Below, piece after piece: positions 54,063 to 63,805 of a DNA stretch of 64,000 bases. This DNA comes from S009-33 sp041694255. GTDB taxonomy: Bacteria; Patescibacteriota; Gracilibacteria; Absconditabacterales; Absconditicoccaceae. Every line of letters starts with the position of its first letter. Positions within the stretch are counted from its first letter, which is position 1. The stretch is taken from the NCBI GenBank assembly GCA_041694255.1, contig JASMTN010000017.1, positions 14,662 to 78,661 of the forward strand. The letters run 5' to 3'. The position numbers and the translations under genes were made by a program. Under the pieces are notes generated by a model that did no database searches, was not told where the DNA came from, and saw nothing but the letters and a program-made list of their open reading frames with translations.

Positions 54063-54134
54063 CAAGGAGACCTGGATTCGAACCAGGAACCCAGGAGCCG
54101 AAATCCTGGATTTTGCCAATTAAACTACCCCCTC
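54063..54134 (-). tRNA. tRNA with anticodon TCG; nominally Arg, possibly Trp in this genome
   Basis: 72 nt. Acceptor GAGGGGG with TCTCCTT (several G-U pairs), D arm GTTTAATTGGCAAAAT close to tRNA-Trp D arms, anticodon stem-loop CAGGA-TTTCGGC-TCCTG with anticodon TCG (codon CGA), T arm CCTGG-TTCGAAT-CCAGG. Discriminator G and C20, lacking the Arg feature A20. Shares its downstream sequence and terminator with the CCG tRNA, so the two are duplicates. The first pair G1-U72 departs from the Trp consensus A1-U72. CCA not encoded. Confidence 0.82.
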
Positions 54135-54236
54135 ATAAATATATTTATAAATATAAATTTTTATATTATAACTAAAGTAGTTTATAATAAATAATAGTCT
54201 TTTTTCAATCAATTTAACAATCTATTTATAAAAATC

Positions 54237-54264
54237 TTGAAAATGAAACTATAAATATTATAAA
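54237..54264 (+). promoter_or_regulatory. Promoter of dnaB
   Basis: TTGAAA (54237-54242) and TATAAA (54259-54264) with a 16-bp spacer, 30 bp before the dnaB ATG. Confidence 0.55.
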
Positions 54265-54294
54265 CTAATAACATTTTAAATACATATAAAAAAT

Positions 54295-55659
54295 ATGCCA
54301 ACACTTGATGATATTAAATTACCTCCACATAGCATAGAAACTGAAAAGGCTCTATTAAGTAGCATACTTATAGACAATGAAGTTATGTATAATATGGATA
54401 GCTTTTGAATTACAGATAAAGATTTTTATTCAAGAGAACATCAAATAGTTTTTGAAGCTATGAATAACTTATTTTTTTCCAGAAAAACTATAGATGTTGT
54501 AACTTTATCTGACTATCTAACAAAAAAAAGAGAAATAGAAAATATATGATGAATAGAATATTTATATGATATATCACTTTTTTCACAAACTGCAACTTGA
54601 GCACTAGATTATGCAAAGATAGTTAAAGAAAAGTCTGTTCTAAGGCAAATATTAAAAATATCTCAAAATATAATATGAGAAGTATATGAAGAAAAACCAA
54701 TTCAAAATATACTTGAGATAATAGAACAGAAAATAATGTGATTAACACAATATCAATTACATGACAGCCTAGTTCACATTAGAGAGATACTTTCTTGAAG
54801 ATATGAAGATTATTATAAAATTGCTGAAGATCCTAGCATATTGACAAACAAGGTTACACTTACGAATTATGAACAGTTAGATAATATATCTTGATGATTA
54901 AAACCTTGAGAACTTATTATATTGGCTGCAAGACCTGCTATGGGTAAGACATCTTTTGTTTTAAATGTTGCTGAAAATGCAAGTGTAAAATGAAAAAAAT
55001 CCATTGCAGTATTTTCTCTAGAAATGGGGTCTGAACAAATTGCAGATAGAATGATAAGTATGGCATCAGATATACCTATGAGACAGATAGCAAAATGAGA
55101 TCTACAAGATGATGATTTTGTGAAAATATGAAATGCTATGGAAAAACTTTGAACTGCAAATATCTTTATAGATGATAAATGATGAGCAACTGTACAAGAG
55201 ATAAAATCAAAACTTAGAAAGATAAAACTAGAAAAATGAGGCCTAGATTTAGTTATCATCGATTATTTACAACTTATGACTTGAACAAATCGTTTTGCTT
55301 GAAATAGAGTTCAAGAAATATCAGAAATATCAAGATGACTGAAAGAAATGGCAAGAGAACTTGAAGTTCCTGTAATTGCACTAAGTCAGTTATCAAGAGC
55401 TGTTGAATCTCGTCCAGATAAAAGGCCTCAATTATCAGACCTTAGAGAATCTTGAGCAATAGAACAAGATGCTGATATGGTGCTTATGTTATATAGAGAA
55501 GAATATTATGATGAAGAAACAGATAAAAAACATATAGCCGACCTTTTTGTAAGAAAAAACAGAAACTGACCTACTTGAGAAGTTCCTTTATACTTTACAA
55601 ATAGCATAATGAAATTTTCTAACCTATCACAAGAGCAAATAGAAGAACTTGAGGAATAA
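54295..55659 (+). CDS. dnaB: Replicative DNA helicase DnaB
   Basis: 454 residues. N-terminal domain begins LPPHSIETEKALLSSILIDN. RecA-like motor: LAARPAMGKTSFVLNVAENA (Walker A about 212-219), VFSLEMGSEQIADRM, LVIIDYLQLMTG (Walker B) and SQLSRAVESRPDKRPQLSDL then RESGAIEQDAD. It unwinds DNA ahead of the fork as a hexamer. CGT in ESRPD codes the invariant Arg. Followed 67 bp later by clpP. Confidence 0.96.
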
Positions 55660-55726
55660 TAGTAAAAAATTACAAGTTTAAAGTATCAAATTATATGAAA
55701 AACATTTACATATTAAATATAAAATA

Positions 55727-56323
55727 ATGACAGATATACAAAACAATATAATACCTTCAATTACAGAAAAAACTCATATGTGAGTAAAAACATCAGATAT
55801 ATATTCAAGATTATTAGAAGATAGGATAGTTTTCTTTACTGGTGAAGTTAATTCTCCTATGGCACAAAATGTAATTGCTCAACTTCTATACTTAGAAAGT
55901 AAAGATCCAAATAAAGATATAATAATGTATGTTGATAGTCCTGGTGGTCACGTAACTGCTGGTTTGGCAGTATATGATACTATGCAGTATATAAAATGTG
56001 ATGTTGTAACTATAGGTTTAGGGCTTTCAGCAAGTATGTGAAGTGTAATACTTACAGCTTGAACAAAATGAAAAAGATTTGCACTACCTCACAGTGAAGT
56101 TATGATACATCAACCTTTATGAGGTGCTCAATGACAAGCAACTGACATAGCTATACAAGCAGAACATATACTTAGAACAAAAGAAAGATTAAATAAAATA
56201 ATTGCAAAACATACAGGACAAGATATGAAAACTATTGAAAAAGATGTAGATAGAGACAATTGGTTTACTGCAGAACATGCTAAAAAGTACTGACTTATTG
56301 ACAATATACTTGAAAATAGATAA
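55727..56323 (+). CDS. clpP: ATP-dependent Clp protease proteolytic subunit
   Basis: 198 residues. Catalytic Ser103 in GLGLSASMGS, His128 in VMIHQPLGGAQGQATDI and an Asp in KDVDRDNWFTA. N-terminus SRLLEDRIVFFTGEV is typical. Forms a 14-subunit chamber fed by ClpX or ClpA. Standard code would end it at the UGA of SMGS. The ABC ATPase gene starts 2 bp downstream. Confidence 0.96.
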
Positions 56324-56325
56324 TC

Positions 56326-56949
56326 ATGCTTGAAATTAAAAACATAAGTTATTCATATGAAAATTTAAAAATATTTGAAAATATAAGTTTTTCCGTTAAA
56401 AAATGAGTAATATGAATATATTGACCTTCAGGTTCAGGAAAATCAACTTTTTTAAAAACAGTATGATGATATATAAAACCTCTTTCTTGACGTATTTTTC
56501 TTAATTGAAAAAATATAAATAAAATAAAAAATTATAAAAAACAAAACTGATTTCACTTTCAAGATTTTAACCTTATCAACCTTGATGTAAAAAGCAATCT
56601 ACAACTACCCTTTCTTATATGAAAAAAAACAAAAGATACAAGATGGCTAGATTATCTTATAGATTATTTTGAAGTATGAAACTTGCTAGATAAAAATATA
56701 AATCATATATCTTGATGAGAAAAAGAAAGAGTTAGTATCATAAAAGCTTTTGCAAATAAACCAAATATAATATTTTTAGATGAAGCAGGTTCTGCACTTG
56801 ATGAGAGATTAAAAAATAAAGTATTTGAATTTATTAAAGATTACTGAAAAGAACATATTGTTTTTCTTATAACTCATTATAGTGAAACTAAAAACTTTTT
56901 TTGATTTAAAAAAACTTTATATGATGATAATTTTCAAATTATGAAGTAA
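56326..56949 (+). CDS. ABC transporter ATP-binding protein (LolD/FtsE-like)
   Basis: 207 residues. Walker A IYGPSGSGKSTFLKTVGG (about 29-46), signature HISGGEKERVSIIKAFANKP, Walker B IIFLDEAGSALDE and switch His THYS. Size and pairing with the permease at 57173 point to the MacB/FtsX-type exporters that move signals or lipoproteins rather than bulk solutes. A block of dispersed repeats separates the two genes. Confidence 0.9.
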
Positions 56950-56994
56950 AACTAATAGATAGCATATTATTATTTAAAACTTATAATATCATTC

Positions 56995-57170
56995 CTATGA
57001 AATTCATCTTTCATATTTTATATTTGTCATCTTGAGCAAAGTCAAAAGACCTCTTGCTACTTGTAACTTGCAACTTGTAACTACCCTTGAGATTTCTCCA
57101 CTTCGTTTCACTACGGTCGAAATGACTATAGAGTAACTTGTAACTTGCTACTTTTAACTTGTAACTACTA
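56995..57170. repeat. Composite dispersed repeat between ABC ATPase and permease genes
   Basis: Contains TTGTCATCTTGAGCAAAGTC, a tandem of CTTGCTACTTGTAACTTGCA units, then GAGATTTCTCCACTTCGTTT and CACTACGGTCGAAATGAC (partly palindromic), then more AACTTGTAACTTGC units. It is the richest copy of the repeat family in the window. Confidence 0.85.
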
Positions 57171-57172
57171 TA

Positions 57173-58348
57173 ATGTTATTAAAACTAATTTTAAAAAACA
57201 TAAGTAAAAACAAGCTAATTGCTTTTATAAGCATACTTGTACTTTCTATAGTTATATTTTTTTCATCATTTTTAAATTTTATATATGCAAATATACAACA
57301 TATACTTGTAAATGAAAGTATATGAGAAAAAGAAAATACTTTTACACTGGAGGCTAAAAAATGAAGTTATATAAGTTCTAAACTATGATTTGAAGAAGAT
57401 TTACAACCATATTATAAAAAACTAAAACAAGATGAAAATATAAAGGAAGTTTTTTGAGTTTATCAAGTAAATATACCTGTACAAGCAGTATTGAAATTTT
57501 TAGATATGAACTTTAAAACTGATATACTTGTTTTTGCAGTAGATAACTACACTTGAAGCAAAGACCATCTAGATGTATGAATATCACCAAGTTTATTAAA
57601 TCTTTATAACACACAGATAGCAAACAATTTTCTACCTATGCTAGATAAAAATATACTTGAAAAGATTAAGATAAATTTAAGTTTTTGAAAAAATTCATTT
57701 ATACAATTTGACAATATAGAAGAAAGAACTTGATATATAACTCATATAGATAGCAATTTTCCTCTGCTTTGAATAAGCATACCTTACAATCAAGCAGTAA
57801 AAATACAAGAAAAACTTTGAAAATGAGAAATAAAACTTATAAAAATTATATGATATGTAAAAGAAAACAGCTACTTACAGCATATAAAAAAAACATATGA
57901 AAATAAACTATCAATACAAACAGTAAATGATGCAAAAACAAAGATAAACCAACAAACTAAGATAGTAAAAGATATATTTGATATATTAAAGTACATTATC
58001 TATATAATTATGGTTAGTTTCCTTATATTGCTAGCTATCAACATATATCATAAAAATGAAAAAAATATTAAAGTTTTCTACTATCATGGTGCAAGTTTTC
58101 TACAAAGGTTCAATATACTTTTTTATGAAATATCTATCTATTTTCTAACAGCAGTTTTAATTAACTTTCTAGTTGCTAGTACTTTTAATATGTTTATCAT
58201 AGATATTATCAATACAAAACTTAAAAATTATGGGCTTTATAATATAAGTATTACCTGAATTTCTTTTGAAAATATAATCTTTAATTCTATACTAAGTTTT
58301 ATTATCATAATGATAATTTTCTTGCTGGTTTTTGTAAAAAGGAAGTAA
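57173..58348 (+). CDS. ABC transporter permease, FtsX/MacB-like
   Basis: 391 residues. One N-terminal membrane helix (about 14-36, AFISILVLSIVIFFSSFLNF), a 240-residue external domain, then three C-terminal helices (IIYIIMVSFLILLAINIY, ISIYFLTAVLINFLVAST and IIFNSILSFIIIMIIFLLVF). This one-plus-three layout with a large outer domain is that of FtsX/MacB permeases. It should pair with the ATPase at 56326. Substrate unknown. Confidence 0.82.
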
Positions 58349-58384
58349 GAAATTAATAAAAAAGTTTTTTATTTACTCTTGTTT

Positions 58385-58413
58385 TTGATTATATTTTTCT
58401 TATACTTTATATA
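58385..58413 (+). promoter_or_regulatory. Promoter of the RRM protein gene
   Basis: TTGATT (58385-58390) and TATATA (58408-58413) with a 17-bp spacer, 44 bp before the ATG. Confidence 0.6.
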
Positions 58414-58456
58414 AGCTTTTATTAAAAAAGGCGTATTTATTGTTAAAAAATGTTAA

Positions 58457-58744
58457 ATGAGTGAAGTAAAGTCACAAAACAAATTATTTGTTGCAAACTT
58501 ACCTTGGGCACTAAGAGGTAAAGATCTTAAAGACATATTCTCTGAATATGGTGAAGTTTCTTATGCTAAAGTTATCTTAGACAGAGAAACTAAAAAATCT
58601 AAAGGTTTTGGTTTTATAGAATTTGTTAATCCTGAAGAAGCTGCTAAAGCTGTTGAGGAAATGAATGAAGCAGAAATAAATGACAGAGCTATTAAATTAG
58701 ACTTTGCAGTTGAGAAACCAAGAGAAGACAGCAATAATGAATAA
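58457..58744 (+). CDS. RRM-type RNA-binding protein
   Basis: 95 residues, one RRM. RNP2 is LFVANLPW and RNP1 KGFGFIEF. Small RRM proteins bind single-stranded RNA, often in cold or stress response. All glycines are GGT rather than UGA, and the gene has its own promoter and terminator, which suggests high expression and avoidance of the recoded codon. Confidence 0.93.
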   Translation: MSEVKSQNKLFVANLPWALRGKDLKDIFSEYGEVSYAKVILDRETKKSKGFGFIEFVNPEEAAKAVEEMNEAEINDRAIKLDFAVEKPREDSNNE

Positions 58745-58766
58745 TATAATTTGTTATTAAAAAATT

Positions 58767-58796
58767 AAGGTAGTATCAAAAGCTACCTTTTTTTTA
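58767..58796 (+). terminator. Terminator of the RRM gene
   Basis: AAGGTAG / CTACCTT stem with a 9-nt loop and a following T run. Confidence 0.85.
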
Positions 58797-58806
58797 TTGT
58801 CTAAAA

Positions 58807-59817
58807 CTAAACTTTTTTAATAATAACTATCTGTCTTCAAACTTTTTGTCCTTTTCTATGATAGATGTTATCAAATTTTTCAAGTTTCATTCATTTATCT
58901 TCAAGTTTTTTAAAAGTATCTATGAAAGTATGAAAAGTTTTATCTTTAAGAAAATATGCTGGAAAAGTTATAACTATATTTTCAAGTTTAGGTAGCTTTA
59001 TTAAATTAGATAGTCAATCTATGTATATATCTTGAAAAGATTTTTCTAAATTTCCAGCTTCTTTTTTATTTAAATACTTCCCTACTACTGGTCATAAAAA
59101 TCATTCTGAAACTATATTTGTAGTAAAATTTACAACTTTATTTTTAAAATCTTGAGTAATATCTTGCTTAAAAAGCATAATTTTTGAACTTTCATCATGA
59201 TAAGAAGTTTTTATAAATTCTTTTTGGTTTTGCTTACAAGGAGTGATATTTATATCAGATCAAATAGCATTATAATGAAAGTAATTAGCTATCATAATAG
59301 TTGTTCCCAACCCTGCAAAAGGATCATATACAGTTTTACCATCTTCAAAACCAGTAGCAAGATTCAAAAGCAAATGAGTAAGTTTTGAAGGCATCATACC
59401 TATTTCCATACTTCTTACAGGTTTTTCAAAATCTACATATTCATATAAAGATATATTTTGATAATAATCAACAATTCAAACTTGTCATTGATTAAAAAAT
59501 AATACTTCAATTCATTTAGTTTTAATTTCAAGATCTGTTTTAATAAGCTCAAGTTCTTTATATCTTTTTATATTATATTTTAATTTATCTTGTTTTTTAA
59601 GCTTTTTATTTGTACCTACTATCTTATAATTAGAAAAATCTAAAGTATCTTCTCATACCAAATGTCCTATTTTTGTAAATCAAGCAAGATTTGGAAGTTT
59701 GTCTTTTTTATCAGTTTCAAAAAAGAATATATTTTTATGTCTTATAATATCATATCAAAGTAAAGATAATTCCTTATAAGAACTTTCAGGATCTTTTCAA
59801 CATATAGCAAAGTACAT
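58807..59817 (-). CDS. Trm11-like/N2-guanine RNA methyltransferase
   Basis: 336 residues. N-terminal half is a possible THUMP-like RNA-binding region. Then RSMEIGMMPSKLTHLLLNLA, SAM motif I VYDPFAGLGTTIMIANYF (about 195-212), IGSDIN, and EGFLGPVVGKYL in place of the usual DPPYG. This order resembles Trm11/TrmG10-type tRNA guanine-N2 methyltransferases and related DNA methylases. The altered catalytic motif leaves the target base open. Confidence 0.78.
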
Positions 59818-59905
59818 GGTAATAGTTTAAAGTTAAAAATAGCAAGATGAAAGATTTGTCATCTCAAGCAAGTTAAAGAGATCTCTTAGATTTATCCATT
59901 TTGTT
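59818..59905. repeat. Dispersed repeat copy upstream of the methyltransferase gene
   Basis: Carries AGTTTAAAGTTAAAAATAGC, TTGTCATCTCAAGCAAGTTA and GAGATCTCTTAGA, variants of the units in 56995-57170. The rest of the gap to 60040 is AT-rich and shows no gene. Confidence 0.7.
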
Positions 59906-60040
59906 AGTTAAATTTAATACAGTCAAAAACAAAATATTTTTTAAAAAATTTTTTGAAATTATTTACTAAAGCTCACTTATAAGCCACTGTAGAAGTTGAT
60001 TTTTGGGTTCTTTTTATATAAAGACAAAATGAATATAATA

Positions 60041-60643
60041 TTATTTATTTTTATAGTCTCTTATAATCTCAGCCATAGCCTCCATAAATATATTAAAATC
60101 ACTATCATTATCTTTTGTATCCTCCTCTAAATGCTCTTTAGGCTTAACTTCTACAGACCTTATAATCTTATTAATATTGTCAGATATATTTCATGGATTA
60201 TGCACATTATTAAAAACATTTGTGTACATTGCCCTTCTTATAAAAACATCTCAATTATTAAAAAGAAAGTTTAGAATTCACTCTTGATCAGAATACACAC
60301 TTTCTATAGCAGAAAATTCAACAACATCAGTGGTGAACTTGAAAATACCATACCACTTATAAATAATAATAGAATGTTGAGTAACAAGTATAGCATCTAA
60401 ATAAGTATCTATAAATCTAAAAAAGAAATATAAATAAATCATAACTCAAACTATTCATGCTAACCAAGTTGCAAATACTGTATTTAAGTAAGAAAAAGCA
60501 TCATATAAAAAAAAGGCTATAGCTAACATAATCAATGTTGTAGCTATAGTCCAAAAATAGGCAAGTACATGATGTGATGCCATATAAAGTATATCATCAT
60601 CAGTTCAAATAACTGATTTTAATATTTTTTTCTTTATTTCCAT
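60041..60643 (-). CDS. Membrane protein with PH-like (bPH2/YdbT-type) domain
   Basis: 200 residues. Two membrane helices (about 28-47 and 58-78), followed by DAILVTQHSIIIYKWYGIFK and FTTDVVEFSAIESVYSDQEG, the strand pattern of bacterial PH domains. Acidic C-terminal helix. Function unknown. A related C-terminal fragment is at the window end (63806-64000). Downstream of rpmE on the same strand. Confidence 0.7.
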
Positions 60644-60654
60644 AATAATAATTA

Positions 60655-60894
60655 TTATTTAGAAGATTGGTTCATGTTCTTCATTTTTTCAAGTTTTTCA
60701 AGATATTTTTGTCTTCTACCTTTAATAACAACTTCAACTTTCTTATCTGGGTTGTAAGCTGGATGACAAGCTTTACAAGATTCTACTTTGATAGGACCTT
60801 CAACAGTAGAAGAAGCTAAAATTGTCTTTTCACCACATATACAAGAAACTTCTACATCTTTATATATTTTTGGTTGTATATCTTTTTGTACCAT
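60655..60894 (-). CDS. rpmE: Ribosomal protein L31
   Basis: 79 residues. Family pattern with four Cys: VSCICGEK and ESCKACHPAYN, the zinc-binding L31 type. Basic C-terminus. Contains no UGA-coded Gly, so it is intact even under the standard code. Between ndk and the PH-like membrane gene. Confidence 0.95.
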   Translation of the reverse strand: MVQKDIQPKIYKDVEVSCICGEKTILASSTVEGPIKVESCKACHPAYNPDKKVEVVIKGRRQKYLEKLEKMKNMNQSSK

Positions 60895-60922
60895 TTTTTA
60901 TATAGTTATTATTAAATAAATA

Positions 60923-61387
60923 CTATTCTCTTTCATCTTCTGAATATATATAATTTTCATCAGCTCTTTGATAAGAGTATATCTCATTATCATCAAAGAA
61001 CCTAGATATCTCTTCATTTGCAGCTTCTAAACTTTCTGAAGCATGTATTACATTATTACCAATACTCATAGAAAAATCTCATCTTATAGTACCTGGTTGT
61101 GCTTGTCTTGAATTTGTAACTCAAGCCATAAGTCTTACAACTTCTACAACATCTTTACCTTCCCAAACTTGAAGAATAACAGGAGCTGAAGTCATAAAAT
61201 CAACTATACTAGGGAAGAACGGTTTATCTGCTATATGAGAATAATGTTCTTTAAGTAAATCTTCGTTTAACATAGACATTTTAGATCAAACTAATTTAAG
61301 ACCTTTTTTTTCTAATCTAGAAACTATCTCACCTGTAACTCATCTTGTTAAAGCATCAGGTTTTAAAATAACTAATGTTTTTTGCAT
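60923..61387 (-). CDS. ndk: Nucleoside diphosphate kinase
   Basis: 154 residues. LVILKPDALTRGVTGEI at the N-terminus, active-site His115 in NNVIHASES, and GTIRGDFSM before it. Transfers gamma phosphate between NTPs and NDPs. A short acidic tail follows the core. It is in a run with rpmE downstream and ferredoxin upstream. Confidence 0.95.
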
Positions 61388-61412
61388 AATATATATTAAA
61401 TAATTAAATCAA

Positions 61413-61619
61413 TTACTCTTTTACCTCAATTACTTGTACTGGACAAACTGACTCTGCTTGTTTAGCACAATCAAGTTCTTCTTGGTTTTCTGGTTGTTTA
61501 TTAACCACTGACTTATTCTCATCATTGAACTTAAAGATATCAGGACAAAGTCATATACATGCTCAACATCCTATACATCAAGGTGTATCAACACTAACTT
61601 TATTCTTTTTATCAGTCAT
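61413..61619 (-). CDS. Ferredoxin, single [4Fe-4S]
   Basis: 68 residues. Cluster ligands CIGCGACIGLCPDIF and a distal CPVQVIEV, with an extra CAKQ that may form a disulfide, as in monocluster ferredoxins. Electron carrier; possible partners in this window are QueH and the PSP1 protein, by inference only. Confidence 0.92.
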
Positions 61620-61680
61620 TATATAACATCATTTTTAAAATAGTTAAACATTTATATTTATTTAGTTTATAATTTCAAGT

Positions 61681-63366
61681 TTATTTAATATCACAAGCAA
61701 ATATTGCTTTGTTAATATTATTAGTTATAGCCAACTTGGCAAAATTATAAGAGTCTATTGATTTTGTTTTACTATTATAAGATAATCTATTGCTATATTG
61801 ATCATTATATTTTCTTGAAGTAAATACTACATAGTTATCTTTTGATAGTCACAATTTGTTTTTAATAGTATCTTTTATTTCAAATCAATTTAGATTATTT
61901 GTTTTATTTTCTAAAGTATAATATAGCTTAGTTATATCAAGTCAATTTCATAAATTATTTGAAGCACATATTTGATTTACTATATTTTCATAATATAAAG
62001 TATCAATTCTAGGATTTTCTTCTATTCATAGTAATTTTCTATTAGACTTTATATATTCTAAAAACTTTTGTGAATTATTAAACACAACTAAACCAATATC
62101 CTGTCAATTATCATAAGAAAGTTTATATTTATTTAAATCATAAGCTCAAGTTATAGCAGAGGTTATATTACTTCATATCTTAGAAACATCAACAGCATAA
62201 TCAGGGTTTATTTTCATATCATTAAATACTGTAAAACCAGCTAATTTTTTAACTTTTTCTATATCTTTTACTATTTTACTATTTTTAATCACACTAAATG
62301 CATTTTTTAAAGTTAGGTTCACAGTATTACCATTAACATCTTGAACTATATGTCATAGATTTAAGAAAGTATCAAAACTATCTTTTCAAGAATTTATTGT
62401 AAATTTTGTTCATCTTACAACTAAAGTTACACCATCTTTTTTAACTCTCATTTCTTTATCTTTTCAAAGTTTAACTATATCTGCTAAAAATCTTCAAGTT
62501 TCTACAAAGTAATCAAGTTCTTCATTATCTATAGAATAATCATCTATTCTAAAATCAACCTTATTAGAATCTTCTTGAGAATTTATATATATTATACTAC
62601 CATTTGTATCTATAAATTTTAAGTTTGAATTACTATTAAGTTCTCAAGTAATTTCTATATCATAACTTGATGAATTTCATGATAATATAGTATTGTTTCA
62701 TTCTTTTAAGTTTAGCATATATTCTTTTTCATCAAAAGGAATTATATTAACTTTTACATTAGAATCTTGCTTATTTTCCAAAGCAACTATAGGACTTAAT
62801 TTACTATCAGGATATGGAAGAAAATCTTCAGACCCATCTTGAGCTAGTATGGGAGAATTATAAGATTTTATAATTGAGTCTTTAGCATCTCATAGTAAAA
62901 GTGTCTCATATTTTCAAGTTTTTTTTATTATAGATCATATTTGAAAATTTTTTCTATCTTTTGTAATAGCATAAGAAAAACACCTTTTATTTACAAGTTC
63001 TCCATTTTCATCTTCTATACTAAATCTTTGATCATAATTTATAGAAGAAAAAGCATCATCATCTTGTAAAATATCACAAGTTGTTCACTGTATAATAGCT
63101 AGATTATCTATATCATTAAGATCCTTTGATCTATCTTCAAGATGTATTAAAGTATTTGTATCATCTAAAAGTATAAGATCTCATTTTGGAACTGGATAGC
63201 TTCAATCATAATTTTCTTTTAAGTATTCATTAACTTTTTGAAAATTATCTACTGCAACTTTGATGTTTTCATTCTTCTCTTGTTTAGCTTGAGAATATTG
63301 CATATAAGAATAAAAAAGAACTCAAACCATTCAAAACAATCAAACAAGCATAATAAGTTTTCTCAT
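61681..63366 (-). CDS. Hypothetical exported protein with FecR-like segment
   Basis: 561 residues. N-terminal signal or anchor (MLVGLFGMVGVLFYSYMQYS). Mixed polar middle resembling a pilin-type globular region (VNEYLKENYDGSYPVPKGDL). About residue 330 onward, DGVTLVVRGTKFTINSGKDS looks like a FecR-type beta motif. The C-terminal half is Asn/Thr/Lys-rich. It may be a surface protein. No firm family. Confidence 0.68.
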
Positions 63367-63430
63367 TTTATTTTTATTTAAAATATAAAAAATCACTTAA
63401 GTGTAAATAAAATGAAAACAAAAATCAAGC

Positions 63431-63781
63431 TTAAATATAAAATATGTCTTTTCTTTTTAAGTTTCACTCAAAAATATTATCTATAATATATAGTTTATTA
63501 GTACTTTCTTCTTCTTTTCTAATATATTCTAAAAAATCATAAGGGTTTTTAATAAAACTTTCTATCTTTGTATCTATATTTGAATACACATCTCAAATCA
63601 TATAAAAATCTTCTATACTTATTTTACTATTTACAAGGTCATAGAAATGTTTAAGTATATAAGCTTTTCAACTTAATATAACAGGTTCTATATTGTCTTT
63701 TACAATAATTTCTCAAGCTTCTTTAAATTTTTTATCTTCTATAGAATTTATATACATCCATTTTTCTAAGTGCTCTATCAT
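63431..63781 (-). CDS. Hypothetical helical protein
   Basis: 116 residues, no signal peptide or membrane segment. Predicted mainly helical with regularly spaced aromatic and acidic residues (IEHLEKWMYINSIEDKKFKE). No family recognised. Between the FecR-like exported protein and the PH-like fragment at the window edge. Confidence 0.65.
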
Positions 63782-63805
63782 AAAGTATGATTTAAATATC
63801 TAAAA

